A stretch of 64,000 nucleotides of DNA from Mycobacterium kiyosense (GCA_021654635.1 AP025179.1:2728001-2792000); one strand, 5' to 3'; shown: positions 27,570-37,800, counted from the first letter of the stretch. Program-made: numbers and translations. Notes: generated by a model from the sequence alone, not told the origin.

Positions 27570-27980
27570 TTACTCGCCGCGGTCCAGCAATTCCGAGGAA
27601 CCGAGCACCCGCTCGACCTGCACTTCGATGACCACCCGTCGCGGGTTGGCCCGCGGGGTGCGATAACGCTGCGCGTAGCGCAACTCCGCGTCGCGGATCG
27701 CGTCGATGTCTTTGTTGACGATCGCGCGGCCTTCCAGCGACAGCCAGCGGGCGCCGTCGACCTGGCTCAGCACCGCCACCCCGCCGCGTTCGGCGTTAAG
27801 CGCTTTCTGCGAGCCGCCGGTGGTGATGACCCGCGCGATGTGGGTCTTGGGGTCGAAGGTGAACCCCACCGCGACCACGTGCGGCGAATTGTCGGTGCGC
27901 AGCGTGGTCAGCATGGCCAGGTGGCGTTCGGTGAGGAACGCCAGTGCGTCGTCGGTGAGACGGGTAGTGGTCTTGGCCAT
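27570..27980 (-). CDS. F420H2-dependent biliverdin reductase, Rv2074-like
   Basis: 136 aa split-barrel flavin/deazaflavin oxidoreductase (PPOX fold). It is close to M. tuberculosis Rv2074 along its length: [40 protein letters not shown] and [15 protein letters not shown]. Rv2074 has been shown to reduce biliverdin to bilirubin with F420H2. ATG start at 27980; divergent from the SDR gene with a 35-bp gap, so the promoters overlap. Confidence 0.93.
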   Translation of the reverse strand: MAKTTTRLTDDALAFLTERHLAMLTTLRTDNSPHVVAVGFTFDPKTHIARVITTGGSQKALNAERGGVAVLSQVDGARWLSLEGRAIVNKDIDAIRDAELRYAQRYRTPRANPRRVVIEVQVERVLGSSELLDRGE

Positions 27981-28015
27981 CGCCCTCCACGCTAGCGCAG
28001 GCCATAATCACACCC

Positions 28016-28765
28016 GTGGACGACACGGGCGTTGCTCCGGTGGTAATTTTCGGCGGCCGCAGCGAGATCGGCATCGCACTCGCACGCCGGCTGGCTCCCG
28101 GGGCCACGGTGGTACTCGCCGCACGGAACCCCGACCAGCTCGGCGCTGAAGTGAAAACCCTGCTCGATGCGGGTGCAACCGCAGTGCACACCCGAGAATT
28201 CGACGCCGACGACCTCGCCGGCCACGGCCCTTTGGTCGAGGCGATCATCGCCGATCACGGTCCCATCGGCACCGCGGTGCTGGCCTTCGGAATCCTGGGT
28301 GATCAGGCCCGCGCCGAGACCGACGCCGCACACGCGGTGGCCATCGTGCACACCGACTACGTCGCTCAGATCAGCTTGCTCACCCACCTCGCCACCGCCA
28401 TGCGCGCGGCCGGACATGGATCGCTGGTGGTGTTCTCCTCGGTCGCCGGGGTGCGGGTGCGCCGCGCCAACTACGTCTACGGGTCGGCCAAGGCCGGCCT
28501 GGACGGCTTCGCCACCGGGCTGTCCGACGCACTGCACGGCACCGGGGTGCGATTGTTGCTGGCACGGCCGGGATTTGTGATCGGCCGCATGACCACAGGC
28601 ATGTCGCCGGCGCCGCTGTCCAGTACCCCCGAGCAGGTCGCCGCCGCGACAGCCCGCGCACTGGCCAAGGGCAGGCGCACGGTATGGATCCCGTGGGCGC
28701 TGCGGCCGTTGTTCTTCGTGCTGAAGCTGCTGCCGCAGTTCGTGTGGCGACGGATGCCGCGATGA
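28016..28765 (+). CDS. DprE2-like short-chain dehydrogenase, Rv2073c-like
   Basis: 249 aa, same length as Rv2073c. Rossmann motif VVIFGGRSEIGIALARRLA in place of the classical TGxxxGxG. The catalytic triad is Ser in VFSSVAG, then YVYGSAKAG (Tyr-x3-Lys). A paralogue of the decaprenylphosphoryl-ribose epimerase subunit DprE2; its own substrate is unknown. GTG start at 28016. The stop overlaps the cobL start (ATGA, 28762-28765), placing it at the head of the cobLMK operon. Confidence 0.92.
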   Translation: MDDTGVAPVVIFGGRSEIGIALARRLAPGATVVLAARNPDQLGAEVKTLLDAGATAVHTREFDADDLAGHGPLVEAIIADHGPIGTAVLAFGILGDQARAETDAAHAVAIVHTDYVAQISLLTHLATAMRAAGHGSLVVFSSVAGVRVRRANYVYGSAKAGLDGFATGLSDALHGTGVRLLLARPGFVIGRMTTGMSPAPLSSTPEQVAAATARALAKGRRTVWIPWALRPLFFVLKLLPQFVWRRMPR

Positions 28766-29934
28766 TCGTCGTGGTCGGAATCGGAGCCGACGGCATGCCG
28801 GGTATTTCCGAAGCATCCCGCAATGAATTGCGCAGAGCTGCAACAGTTTACGGATCTGCCCGACAACTCGACCTGCTCGACGCCACCGTCACGGCCGAGC
28901 GCCGCCGGTGGCCGTCGCCGGTGTTGCCCGCTTTGCAGACGTTGCCTGCCGACGGCCCGGATGTCCATGTCGTCGCAAGCGGCGATCCCCTGATGCACGG
29001 CGTCGGCGGCAGCCTTATCCGGATGTTCGGCACCGACAAGGTGCGGGTGCTGCCGCATGTCTCGTCGGTGACGTTGGCGTGCGCCCGGATGGGCTGGAAC
29101 GTCCACGACACCGAAGTGATCAGTCTGGTGACGGCCGAACCGAACACCGCGGTGCGCCGCGGCGGCCAGGCGATCGTGCTGTCGAGCAACCACACCACGC
29201 CCACCGCACTGGCCGCGGCGCTGGCTGCGCACGGCCGCGGCGACTCGGAATTCACCGTGCTCGAGGAACTCGGCGGTCCGCTCGAGCGTCGCCGCGACGG
29301 CACCGTCCGCGACTGGGCGGACAGCCCGCCCGCCGACGTGCAGAACCTCAATCTGATCGCGGTGCGCTACCTGCCCGACGAGCGCGTCATGCTGCTGCCC
29401 GACGACGCCTTCGCCAACGACGGACAGATCACCAAGTACGGCATCCGGGCGGTCACGCTGGCGGCGCTGGCGCCGCGACCCGGGCAGCGGTTGTGGGACG
29501 TCGGGGCCGGCTCGGGCAGCATCGCCGTGGAGTGGTGCCGCAGCGGCCGGGGCTGTACCGCGGTGGCATTCGAGCTCGACGAAAAGCGCCGCCACAACAT
29601 CGTTTTCAATGCCGCATCCAACGGGGTGCGGGTAGAGGTGCGCAGTCAGGCGCCCGAGGACTTCGACGAGGTGCCCACGCCGGCGGCGATTTTCGTCGGC
29701 GGCGGCCTGACCAGCCCAGGCCTGCTGGACGCCTGCCTGGCTCACCTGCCGGCAACCGGACGACTGGTCGCCAACGCCGTCACGGTGGAATCTGAAGCCA
29801 TACTCGCACAAGCATATTCACAACACGGCGGTGAACTGCGACGCTTTCAGCACTATCAGGGTGAGGCACTGGGCGGGTTCACCGGCTGGCGCCCGCAGTA
29901 CCCCGTCACGCAGTGGTCGGTAACCAAGCGATGA
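28762..29934 (+). CDS. cobL: Precorrin-6Y C5,15-methyltransferase CobL
   Basis: 390 aa bifunctional enzyme of the aerobic cobalamin pathway that methylates C5 and C15 of precorrin-6B and decarboxylates the C12 acetate. The N-terminal tetrapyrrole-methylase (CobE/CbiE-like) domain covers ~1-200, with VVASGDPLMHGVG. The C-terminal CbiT-like methyltransferase has SAM motif LWDVGAGSGSIAVEWCR (~250) and FVGGGL. It overlaps the SDR upstream and cobM downstream, each by ATGA. Confidence 0.97.
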   Translation: MIVVVGIGADGMPGISEASRNELRRAATVYGSARQLDLLDATVTAERRRWPSPVLPALQTLPADGPDVHVVASGDPLMHGVGGSLIRMFGTDKVRVLPHVSSVTLACARMGWNVHDTEVISLVTAEPNTAVRRGGQAIVLSSNHTTPTALAAALAAHGRGDSEFTVLEELGGPLERRRDGTVRDWADSPPADVQNLNLIAVRYLPDERVMLLPDDAFANDGQITKYGIRAVTLAALAPRPGQRLWDVGAGSGSIAVEWCRSGRGCTAVAFELDEKRRHNIVFNAASNGVRVEVRSQAPEDFDEVPTPAAIFVGGGLTSPGLLDACLAHLPATGRLVANAVTVESEAILAQAYSQHGGELRRFQHYQGEALGGFTGWRPQYPVTQWSVTKR

Positions 29935-30680
29935 CGGTGTATTTCATCGGCGCCGGCCCGGGTGCGGCCGACCTGATCACCGTGCGCGGCCAGCGTCTGC
30001 TCCAAACCTGTCCGGTCTGCCTGTACGCGGGATCGATCATGCCGAAAGATCTACTGGCGCACTGTCCGCCGAACGCGCAGATCATCGACACCGGCCCGCT
30101 GACGCTCGATGAAATCGTCGCCCGGCTCGTCGATGCCGACGCTGCCGGCCACCATGTGGCGCGGCTGCATTCCGGTGACCCGTCCTTGTACAGCGCGCTG
30201 GCCGAACAATGCCGGCGCCTCGACGCACGCGGCATCCGGTACGAAATCGTGCCCGGCGTACCGGCTTTCGCCGCCGCAGCCGCCGCCCTCAAACGCGAGC
30301 TCACCGTGCCCGGGGTTGCGCAGACGGTGACGCTGACCCGGGTCTCCACCCTGTCCACCGCCATGCCGCCCGGTGAAGACCTCGTCACCCTCAGCCGATC
30401 GGGGGCCACGCTGATCCTGCACCTGGCCGCCGCGCAGATCGACGCCATCGTCCCGCAGTTGGTGGCTGGCGGCTACCGCTCCGAAACACCGGCAGCGGTA
30501 GTGGCTTTCGCGAGTTGGCCGCAGCAAACCGTGCTGCGCGGCACGCTGGCCGACATCGCGGCCCAAATGCGTCAGGCGGGCATCACCAAGACCGCCGTCA
30601 TCATCGTCGGTGATGTGCTGGCCGCCGAAGGATTCACCGACAGCTACCTGTATTCGGTGGCGCGCCGGGAGACGCACTGA
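29931..30680 (+). CDS. cobM: Precorrin-4 C11-methyltransferase CobM
   Basis: 249 aa SAM-dependent tetrapyrrole methylase. The signature motifs are VYFIGAGPGAADLITVRG (N-terminal glycine loop), RLHSGDPSLYSALAEQ and EIVPGVPAFAAAAA. ATG at 29931 is chosen over an in-frame GTG/ATG at 29913 because it starts right at the conserved TVYFIGAGPG and overlaps the cobL stop. Its stop shares one base with the cobK start. Confidence 0.97.
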   Translation: MTVYFIGAGPGAADLITVRGQRLLQTCPVCLYAGSIMPKDLLAHCPPNAQIIDTGPLTLDEIVARLVDADAAGHHVARLHSGDPSLYSALAEQCRRLDARGIRYEIVPGVPAFAAAAAALKRELTVPGVAQTVTLTRVSTLSTAMPPGEDLVTLSRSGATLILHLAAAQIDAIVPQLVAGGYRSETPAAVVAFASWPQQTVLRGTLADIAAQMRQAGITKTAVIIVGDVLAAEGFTDSYLYSVARRETH

Positions 30681-31405
30681 TGCGGGTCCTGCTGCTCGGC
30701 GGCACCGCCGAGGGCCGCGCGCTGGCCAAAGCCCTTTACCCGCGGGTCGACATCGTCAGCTCACTGGCGGGCCGGGTGCCCGATCCGGCCCTGCCGGTCG
30801 GGCCGGTGCGGATCGGCGGATTCGGCGGCGTCGACGGGCTCAGACGCTGGTTGCACGACGAGCGCATCGACGCGGTCGTCGACGCCACGCACCCGTTCGC
30901 GGCCACCATGACCGCCCATGCCGCGCTGGTCTGCGACGAACTCAGGTTGCCCTATCTGGTGCTGGCCCGGCCACCGTGGGATCCGGGCTCAGCCGCCGTC
31001 GTTGCCTCTGACGCTGAGGCGGCTGAACACGTTGCTCGGCAGGGGTATGCACGCGTCTTTCTCACCACCGGCCGATCCGGCACCAAGGCTTTCGCCGGCA
31101 GTGACGCCTGGTTCTTGATCCGCGCCGTCACCGCGCCCGATGACGGCGTGCTGCCGCGTCACCATCGGTTGGTGTTGTCTCGCGGCCCGTACCGCTACGA
31201 CGACGAGGCGACGTTGATGGCCGAGCATCGCATCGATGTGCTGGTGACCAAGAACAGCGGTGGCGAGATGACCCGCGCCAAGCTGGATGCCGCGGATGCG
31301 CTTGATATTCCGGTAGTCATGGTGCAGCGCCCAGCACTGCCCGAGCGGGTCGCCACGGTAGGCACTGTGCAGGAGGCCGCGCAATGGGTGGCGGGGCTGG
31401 GCTGA
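30680..31405 (+). CDS. cobK: Precorrin-6A reductase CobK
   Basis: 241 aa NADPH-dependent reductase of the corrin ring. N-terminal VLLLGGTAEGRALAKAL nucleotide loop, VVDATHPFAATMTAH, RVFLTTGRSGTKAF and the C-terminal DVLVTKNSGGEMTRAKLDAA are the family's conserved stretches. Last gene of the rightward cobLMK operon. It converges on cobIJ with a 28-bp gap. Confidence 0.97.
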   Translation: MRVLLLGGTAEGRALAKALYPRVDIVSSLAGRVPDPALPVGPVRIGGFGGVDGLRRWLHDERIDAVVDATHPFAATMTAHAALVCDELRLPYLVLARPPWDPGSAAVVASDAEAAEHVARQGYARVFLTTGRSGTKAFAGSDAWFLIRAVTAPDDGVLPRHHRLVLSRGPYRYDDEATLMAEHRIDVLVTKNSGGEMTRAKLDAADALDIPVVMVQRPALPERVATVGTVQEAAQWVAGLG

Positions 31406-31433
31406 GCGATGCCGCGATCCGCTACTGCGGCGG

Positions 31434-32900
31434 CTAGCCGGGGTAGCGGCGCAGCGTGAACACCCGGTCGCCGAATTCAGTTGACTGCCAACAGGTTTGC
31501 GATGAACCGATGATCAACAGGCAGCGCATGTCAATCTCGGCGGGGTTCAGGTCCGCCAGCCGCACCACCCGTACCTCCTCGTCGGGCCCGGACACGTTGC
31601 GGCCGATGACAACCGGCGTGCCGGGATCGCGATGCTCGAGCAGCAGCTGCCGCATCGCACCCACCTGCCAGGTCCGGGACTTGGAAGCCGGGTTGTAGAT
31701 GGCCAGCACCAGATCGGCTGCGGCCGCGGCCCGCAACCGCGCGGCGATCACCTCCCAGGGTTTGAGCCGGTCCGACAGCGAGATCACCGCGTAGTCATGA
31801 CCCAACGGAGCACCCACCCGGCTGGCCACCGCCTGCGCCGCGGTCATCGCGGGAATCACCCGAACCTGCACGCCCGGCCATTGCCCGGCCTCTTCGAGAA
31901 CTGCGGTTGCCATCGCGAACACGCCGGGATCGCCGGAGGACACCACCGCCACGGCGCGACCTTGCTCGGCCAGCGAGCAGGCCAGCCGGGCGCGGGCGGG
32001 TTCGTCGGTGTTGTCGCTGGGATGGCGGCGCTGCCCCTCCCGTGGCGGCACCCGGTCCAGATAGGTCGCGTAGCCGACCAGGTCGGTGGCGTCGGCCAGT
32101 TCGCGGCGGGTCTGCGGTGTCATCCAGTCGCAGCCACCGGGGCCCAGGCCCACCACGGCAACGGTGCCGGTGACCGACGCGCGCTTCCGCCCGCCCGGCA
32201 GCATTGCCAACGAGAAGTACGGCACGCTGGTCTCCTCGACGTCGGCGGCCGGCAGCACCCGCTGCTTGGCGGTGCTGGCCCGCTCCACATAGAAGGTGCC
32301 GTCGAGTTGACCCGATGCCGAAAGCGCTTCGCGCACATTGTGATACGACCTGCCAAGCTTGAGGATCACCGCCGCGTCGGCGTCGGCCAGCCGGCGGGTC
32401 AGCTCGCCTACCGGCAGCGTGCCAGGAAGTATCGACAACACTTGGTCGCCGGCCACCAGTGGGGTCGCTACGGCGGCCGAGGCGGCGCTCACCGACGTCA
32501 CACCGGGCACGATGACGGCGTCGAACCGGTCGGTGAGTCGGGTGTGCAGATGCATGTATGAGCTGTAGAACAGCGGGTCGCCCTCGGCCAGCAGCGCCAC
32601 GTTGCGCCCGGCGGCCAAATGCGCGCCGATGCGTTCGGTGGCTGCGGCGTAGAAATCCTCCATCGCGCCGGCGTAGCCGCCCGGATGGTCGGTCGTCTCG
32701 GTGGTCACCGGATACACCAGGTGTTCCTCGATCTGGCCGGCCCGCAGGTACGGCTCGGCGATGCCGCGCGCGATGCTGCGGCCGTGCCGGGCGCTGTGAT
32801 AGGCCACCACATCGGCCTCCCCGATCACCCGCGCCGCCTTGACGGTCACCAGTTCCGGATCACCGGGGCCGAGTCCGACGCCCCACAGGGTGCCGGTCAT
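31434..32900 (-). CDS. cobIJ: Bifunctional precorrin-2/precorrin-3B methyltransferase CobIJ
   Basis: 488 aa fusion. The N-terminal CobI half (~1-240; [36 protein letters not shown]) methylates C20 of precorrin-2. The C-terminal CobJ half (~245-488; [41 protein letters not shown]) methylates C17 with ring contraction. ATG at 32900 overlaps the cobH stop (ATGA); the frame is open upstream but only as shadow of cobH. The fusion is the usual mycobacterial form. Confidence 0.96.
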   Translation of the reverse strand: MTGTLWGVGLGPGDPELVTVKAARVIGEADVVAYHSARHGRSIARGIAEPYLRAGQIEEHLVYPVTTETTDHPGGYAGAMEDFYAAATERIGAHLAAGRNVALLAEGDPLFYSSYMHLHTRLTDRFDAVIVPGVTSVSAASAAVATPLVAGDQVLSILPGTLPVGELTRRLADADAAVILKLGRSYHNVREALSASGQLDGTFYVERASTAKQRVLPAADVEETSVPYFSLAMLPGGRKRASVTGTVAVVGLGPGGCDWMTPQTRRELADATDLVGYATYLDRVPPREGQRRHPSDNTDEPARARLACSLAEQGRAVAVVSSGDPGVFAMATAVLEEAGQWPGVQVRVIPAMTAAQAVASRVGAPLGHDYAVISLSDRLKPWEVIAARLRAAAAADLVLAIYNPASKSRTWQVGAMRQLLLEHRDPGTPVVIGRNVSGPDEEVRVVRLADLNPAEIDMRCLLIIGSSQTCWQSTEFGDRVFTLRRYPG

Positions 32901-33523
32901 TCGCGTTCGGACGCGATCGCGTTGACCGCGGCGGCGGCCATGGCGCTGCCGCCGCGACGGCCGCGCACCACCAGGTAGGACATGCCGCGCGGGCGGTCGA
33001 TCAGCTCCTGCTTGGACTGCGCGGAGCCGACGAAACCCACCGGTCCGCCCAGCACGGCGGCGGGCGGGGGGACGCCGTCGTCGAGCAGCTCGAGCAGCCG
33101 GAACAGGGCCGTCGGGGCGTTGCCGATGGCCAGGACCGCCCCGGGCAGCCGGTGCGCCCACAACTCCACCGCCGCCGCCGAGCGGGTGGTGCCCTGCAGG
33201 GCGGCCAGTTCGGCCGCCCGCGGGTCGGCGACCAGCGACACCACCTCGTTGCCGGCGGGCAGCCGCGCCGCGGTGATCCCGGCGGCCACCATCGACGAAT
33301 CGCAGAGCACCGGGGCGCCGCCGCGCAGGGCGGCGCCGGCCCGGGCGACGACGTCGTCAGTGAAAGCGACGTGCTCGGTCACATCGACCTGCCCGCAAGT
33401 GTGGATCAGCCGAACCACCACCCGCTCCACGTCGGCGGGAAAGCGACTCAGGTCCGCTTCGGCGCGAATAATCGCAAACGAGCGCCGATAGATCTCCGCG
33501 GCGTCGCGGATGTAGTCGAGCAC
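32897..33523 (-). CDS. cobH: Precorrin-8X methylmutase CobH
   Basis: 208 aa. It moves the C11 methyl to C12, giving hydrogenobyrinate. Starts [15 protein letters not shown]; the catalytic His is in [22 protein letters not shown] and [17 protein letters not shown] are conserved. It lies between cobG (9-bp gap) and cobIJ (4-bp overlap) in the leftward operon. Confidence 0.97.
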   Translation of the reverse strand: MLDYIRDAAEIYRRSFAIIRAEADLSRFPADVERVVVRLIHTCGQVDVTEHVAFTDDVVARAGAALRGGAPVLCDSSMVAAGITAARLPAGNEVVSLVADPRAAELAALQGTTRSAAAVELWAHRLPGAVLAIGNAPTALFRLLELLDDGVPPPAAVLGGPVGFVGSAQSKQELIDRPRGMSYLVVRGRRGGSAMAAAAVNAIASERE

Positions 33524-33532
33524 TCGCCCACT

Positions 33533-34621
33533 TTAAGACCTCAGCACCCGGTAGCCCCTCGCGGTCGCGACCAGCACCTCGCACCCGGGGGGGCTGCCGC
33601 ACGCCCGCTCACACCCGGCGAAGTGCCGGTGCCCGTGGTAATCGACGTCCAGCGACCCTGCGGCATCGGCACGCACGTCGGCGGCGGACTGCGCGCAGCC
33701 CGGGCTGCCGGTGCACGCGCTCACCGTCAGCCAGGGGGAGTGCTCGTCGAACACCAGACCCAACGGCGCGAGCACGCGCAAGGCCACATCCGCGGTTTCC
33801 TCGACGAGGTCACACACCAGCACCGATCGCCACGGTGTGATCACCATGGGGGCCTCGATCGCCGCCAGGAATTCCGCGACGCGGGCCGGCAGTACACCCA
33901 GCGGTATTCCGGCGCCGAGTGTGACGCGACCGTCGTTTTGGGCCAGCCAACCGACCGGCGGTTTGGTGACGGGAGGAAACTCCGCACCCAGCGCCACACC
34001 GGGCATTAGTGTTTCGATGTCATCGAGTTCATTTACCCGCCAAGCCTTTCCGCGGATCTCTTGGAAGCGCAGCGCGATATCGAGCAGGGTTGCGGGGATT
34101 TCGGCGGGCACCCCGGTGTCGTAGCCGGCCAGCAGCAGCCGCGGGCCGTCGTCGAAAACATGCACGCCGACGTCGGCGCGCAAACCGGATACGTCTGCTC
34201 GCCCGTCGTCGAATCCGAACCAGAACCGGCCACCCAGCTCGGCGAGTCGCGGCTCGGCGCAGATCGCCGCATCCAACTCAGCGACCCATGGCCGCACGTC
34301 CGCATGGTTGCCGACCCGCCCGGACAACGGGGAGGCGACGATATTGCGTACCCGCTCGTGGGTTTGCGAAGGCAACAGCCCCGCTTCGGCCACCGCCGCA
34401 GCGACGGCGTCGACGTCGGTGACCGCGCGTAACTGCACGTTGCCCCGCGCGGTCAACTCCAACGTGCCCGAACCGAACTGCGTCGACAGACTCGCCAGCG
34501 CCGCCAACTGCGCCGCGGTGATCATCCCGCCGGGCAGCCGAATCCGGGCCAGCGCGCCGTCGGCGGCCTGGTGCACCTGCAGCGCACCCGGGCAGGCGTC
34601 GTCGTCGCGCATCCTGGCCAT
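33533..34621 (-). CDS. cobG: Precorrin-3B synthase CobG
   Basis: 362 aa Fe4S4/mononuclear-iron oxygenase of the sulfite/nitrite reductase fold. The N-terminal ferredoxin-reductase-like half carries LTARGNVQLRAV and the RNIVASPLSG motif. The C-terminal cluster-binding cysteines lie in SACTGSPGCAQSA and GCERACGSPPGCE. ATG 34621 gives ARMRDDDACPGAL, one residue short of the M. tuberculosis protein. It marks the oxygen-dependent cobalamin route. First gene of the cobG-cobH-cobIJ operon, divergent from a hydrolase with 63 bp between starts. Confidence 0.95.
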   Translation of the reverse strand: MARMRDDDACPGALQVHQAADGALARIRLPGGMITAAQLAALASLSTQFGSGTLELTARGNVQLRAVTDVDAVAAAVAEAGLLPSQTHERVRNIVASPLSGRVGNHADVRPWVAELDAAICAEPRLAELGGRFWFGFDDGRADVSGLRADVGVHVFDDGPRLLLAGYDTGVPAEIPATLLDIALRFQEIRGKAWRVNELDDIETLMPGVALGAEFPPVTKPPVGWLAQNDGRVTLGAGIPLGVLPARVAEFLAAIEAPMVITPWRSVLVCDLVEETADVALRVLAPLGLVFDEHSPWLTVSACTGSPGCAQSAADVRADAAGSLDVDYHGHRHFAGCERACGSPPGCEVLVATARGYRVLRS

Positions 34622-34684
34622 CTCTCCACCGTACGACTTCGACGGCCCGGTTTGGATGCGAGTTTCCTGGGCAAACCGAAGTCC

Positions 34685-35353
34685 GTGCCCACGGTGGAGT
34701 ACGCCCCGGGACGCTGGGCTGACGTGTACGGCGAGCCGGAGCAGCCGACCGTCCTGTTGTGGCACGGCATGCAAACCGACGCGCGGGGCGCCGTACGGCC
34801 GCTGGCGGAGCTGCTCGCCGGTCATGGTGTCCAGGTGATCGCGCCGGACTGGAACTCTCATGCCGAGGACGGCGGGCGGGCGGACCTGTTGGGGTCGTTG
34901 ACGTTGGCGCGACAAGGCGCCGACGACGGCATCGTCCTGGTGGGCTGGTCGCTGGGTGGAGCCGCCGCCGCCGGCGTGACGCTGGACGCCGCCCGTCACG
35001 ATGTCGTTGTCGCACATACGGTTTGCCTCGCAGGCGCTTTCATGGCTGCCGATCCGATCTCGGGGCGCCACCTCGAGGAGCTGCTTTCCGCCGATATCGG
35101 TGCACCGTTCACATTGCTGCACGGCTCGGCCGACGACGTGGTGCCGGTGGCCGCCAGCAGAGAATTCGCCGCGTCGCTGTCCGCCATCGGGTGGCCGGTC
35201 GAGGTGGTGGAGCTGGCCGCCGACCACGGCTCGATCGCCGGCGCGCAGTACGACCCGATCGCGGATCGCTACGAGCCGGCAAATGACGCACTGGGCCCAG
35301 CCCGGGAGGTCGCGTCCCGGATCGCGGCGGTGGTCAGCCGCCCGGGTTTGTAG
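34685..35353 (+). CDS. Alpha/beta hydrolase
   Basis: 222 aa from GTG 34685 (PTVEYAPGRWADVYG); upstream codons overlap cobG and lack similarity. Canonical fold: HGMQTDARG oxyanion region, nucleophile elbow VGWSLGGAAAAG (Ser), acid in HGSADDVVP and His in AADHGS. The size and dienelactone-hydrolase-like layout suggest a small esterase; the substrate is unknown. It takes the place where M. tuberculosis carries mazEF7 next to cobG. Confidence 0.85.
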   Translation: MPTVEYAPGRWADVYGEPEQPTVLLWHGMQTDARGAVRPLAELLAGHGVQVIAPDWNSHAEDGGRADLLGSLTLARQGADDGIVLVGWSLGGAAAAGVTLDAARHDVVVAHTVCLAGAFMAADPISGRHLEELLSADIGAPFTLLHGSADDVVPVAASREFAASLSAIGWPVEVVELAADHGSIAGAQYDPIADRYEPANDALGPAREVASRIAAVVSRPGL

Positions 35354-35449
35354 ACAACCGGCGTCGACCGACATGCGTAGTCGGCTACGCTATGCACCCC
35401 CTTGCCGTCCGCCGCAGACTTCGGGCAGACCGTCAAGAAGGGGAATGCA

Positions 35450-36841
35450 ATGGTGCAACGCGGTGGTCATGCGGTGGTGCTGGGCGCCAGCATGGCGGGC
35501 CTGTTGGCGGCCCGCGTGCTGGCTGACTTCTACGACCGGGTCACAGTCATCGAGCGGGACATCCTGCCGGTCGATCCGGTGAACCGGCGCGGTGTCCCGC
35601 AAGGCCGGCTCATTCACGCCTGCCTCCCGCGGCTCACCGAGGTCCTCGAGGAGTTCTTCCCCGGGTTCGGCGACGATCTGCTCGCGCAGGGTGCCACCAC
35701 CTGGGACGACGGCGATTTCTCCAAGCTGGACTGGTCGTTCGGCGGACACCGGATGGTGCGGTCGGGCAAGTCGGCGCACGCGCCGCGCATGTTATCCCCG
35801 TGCCGGCCGGTACTGGAATGGAATGTGCGGCAACGGGTCCGGGCCATCCCCAACATCGCGATCCGGGAAGCCCACGACGTGGTCGGTCTCACCGCAACAC
35901 CTGATAGGCGCCGCATCACGGGGGTGCGGGTGGTCGACCGCGCCTACGACCGGGCGAAGACGCTGAGCGCCGACCTCGTCGTCGACGCCACCGGTCGCGG
36001 GTCGCGGACGCCGGTCTTCTTGGAGTTGCTCGGCTACGGACGTCCCACCGAGGACGAGGTGATGGTGCAACTCGCCTACGCGTGCCAACTGGTCCGCATC
36101 TCACCCGGGCTGATCAGGCAGCACATGATTGCGCGCTTCCCGCAGGCGGGACAACCCAAGATGTTCGCGATGATCGGATACGAGAACGACTCGTGGATGA
36201 TCGGAGCCGGCACCATGGCAGGCCTCGAGCCACCCCGCGATTACGACGAAATCCTTTCCTACGTCGACGAACTGGCGCCTCCCGCGGTGGCGGAAGCGAT
36301 CCGCGCAGCCGAGCCCATCGGCGCCGTCGTACACCACCGGGTGCCGTCCAACCGGTGGCGGCGCTACGACAAGATGCGTCGGCTGCCCGAGAGTCTGCTG
36401 GTGGTCGGCGACGCGGTCTGCAGCTTCAATCCCATCTACGGGCAGGGGATGACGATCGCCGCGATCGAGGCCACCGTGCTGCGGGACTGCCTGCAGCGGG
36501 GGAGTCGCGGGCTCACCCGCCGATTCACCCGGACCGCGGCAAAGTACGTGCGGGTGGCCTGGCAGACCGCCGTCGGCTCCGACCTGGCACTCCCGGAAGT
36601 GCCGGGACCTAGACCGCTGCTGATGCGGATCAGCAATGCGTGCCTGGAGCCGGTGCTGACCGCAACGGAGTCAGATCCCGTCGTCGCCGCGCAGTTTATG
36701 AGAATCACCGCGATGATCGATCCTGCCACCCGCCTGCTGCGGCCGACCATTCTGATCCGGGTGTTGCGGGCACAGCGCCGCCACGCCGACACCCCAATCG
36801 TCGAAGACTGCGCCGGGGTCGAACTCGCCCAGTCGGCGTAG
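35450..36841 (+). CDS. FAD-dependent monooxygenase (squalene-epoxidase-like)
   Basis: 463 aa from ATG 35450, preceded by AAGAAGGGG. N-terminal dinucleotide fold HAVVLGASMAGLLAARVLAD, then VTVIERD, GVPQGRLIHACLPR, the ADLVVDATGRGSRTP DG-like motif (~185) and the C-terminal FAD motif LLVVGDAVCSFNPIYGQGMT (~315). This is the p-hydroxybenzoate-hydroxylase superfamily, closest in feel to mycobacterial squalene-epoxidase/halogenase-like proteins. No membrane segment. It stands alone between the hydrolase and the ssu operon, and its substrate cannot be told. Confidence 0.85.
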   Translation: MVQRGGHAVVLGASMAGLLAARVLADFYDRVTVIERDILPVDPVNRRGVPQGRLIHACLPRLTEVLEEFFPGFGDDLLAQGATTWDDGDFSKLDWSFGGHRMVRSGKSAHAPRMLSPCRPVLEWNVRQRVRAIPNIAIREAHDVVGLTATPDRRRITGVRVVDRAYDRAKTLSADLVVDATGRGSRTPVFLELLGYGRPTEDEVMVQLAYACQLVRISPGLIRQHMIARFPQAGQPKMFAMIGYENDSWMIGAGTMAGLEPPRDYDEILSYVDELAPPAVAEAIRAAEPIGAVVHHRVPSNRWRRYDKMRRLPESLLVVGDAVCSFNPIYGQGMTIAAIEATVLRDCLQRGSRGLTRRFTRTAAKYVRVAWQTAVGSDLALPEVPGPRPLLMRISNACLEPVLTATESDPVVAAQFMRITAMIDPATRLLRPTILIRVLRAQRRHADTPIVEDCAGVELAQSA

Positions 36842-36962
36842 TGTGCACCGCAACCGGCCCCTGAGGTCGCCGACTTCTAGGCACGCACCATGTGTCCGGG
36901 TTTGCCTTCAGGACGATGAAAACCCTTACCCCAGCTAGTGAGAACGCTCTAACGTCCACTCA

Positions 36963-37790
36963 GTGAGCATCGCCACTGCGATGGTTGGCGCCCCGACCGG
37001 TTTGGGTGACAGCCAGAGAACCGGCCCGACCGGGCGTTGGGCGCGCCGGAAATGGGACCTGCTGCGCTGGGTTTCGCCGTTGTTGCTGCTGGCATTGTGG
37101 CAACTCGGCAGCGCGATCGCGCTCATTCCCGAAGACGTGTTGCCGGCGCCGTCCTTGATCGTCGAGGCCGGGCTGGAGCTGGTGGGTAACGGTCAACTCG
37201 CCGATGCGCTGCACGTGTCGGGAGTGCGGGTGATCGAGGGGCTGGTGCTGGGCGGAGTAATCGGGCTGGCGCTGGGCGCGGCAGTCGGGCTGTCGCGCTG
37301 GTTCGAAGCGGCCGTGGATCCGCCCATGCAGATGATTCGTGCGCTGCCGCATCTGGGTCTGATCCCGTTGTTCATCCTGTGGTTCGGCATCGGGGAGCTG
37401 CCCAAGGTGTTGCTGATCGCGCTGGGTGTGATTTTTCCGCTATACCTGAACAGCTTCTCGGCGATCCGCCAGGTCGATCCCAAACTCCTCGAATCGGCGC
37501 AGGTGCTGGGCTTTTCCTTCTGGCAGCGATTGTGCCGAATCATCGTTCCCAGCGCCGCGCCGCAAGTGCTGGTCGGGGTCCGGCAGTCGCTGGCCATCGC
37601 CTGGCTGACACTGATCGTGGCCGAGCAGATCAACGCGGACAAGGGAATCGGCTTCCTGATCAACAATGCCCGCGATTTCCTACGCATCGACATCATCATC
37701 TTCGGGCTGACCCTCTACGCCCTGCTGGGCATCGTGACCGACGCGCTGGTGCGGCTCATCGAACGTCACGCGCAACGCTATCGACTGTGA
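36963..37790 (+). CDS. ssuC: Alkanesulfonate ABC transporter permease
   Basis: 275 aa, GTG start. About six membrane helices; binding-protein-dependent inner membrane component signature around ESAQVLGFSFWQRLCRIIVPSAAPQ (EAA loop). It matches SsuC/TauC permeases: VLPAPSLIVEA, ALPHLGLIPLFILWFGIGE and LIVAEQINADKGIGFLI. First gene of ssuCBAD; 120 bp upstream are free for a promoter. Function: import of organosulfonates as sulfur source. Confidence 0.92.
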   Translation: MSIATAMVGAPTGLGDSQRTGPTGRWARRKWDLLRWVSPLLLLALWQLGSAIALIPEDVLPAPSLIVEAGLELVGNGQLADALHVSGVRVIEGLVLGGVIGLALGAAVGLSRWFEAAVDPPMQMIRALPHLGLIPLFILWFGIGELPKVLLIALGVIFPLYLNSFSAIRQVDPKLLESAQVLGFSFWQRLCRIIVPSAAPQVLVGVRQSLAIAWLTLIVAEQINADKGIGFLINNARDFLRIDIIIFGLTLYALLGIVTDALVRLIERHAQRYRL

Positions 37791-37800
37791 AAGGCCGATC

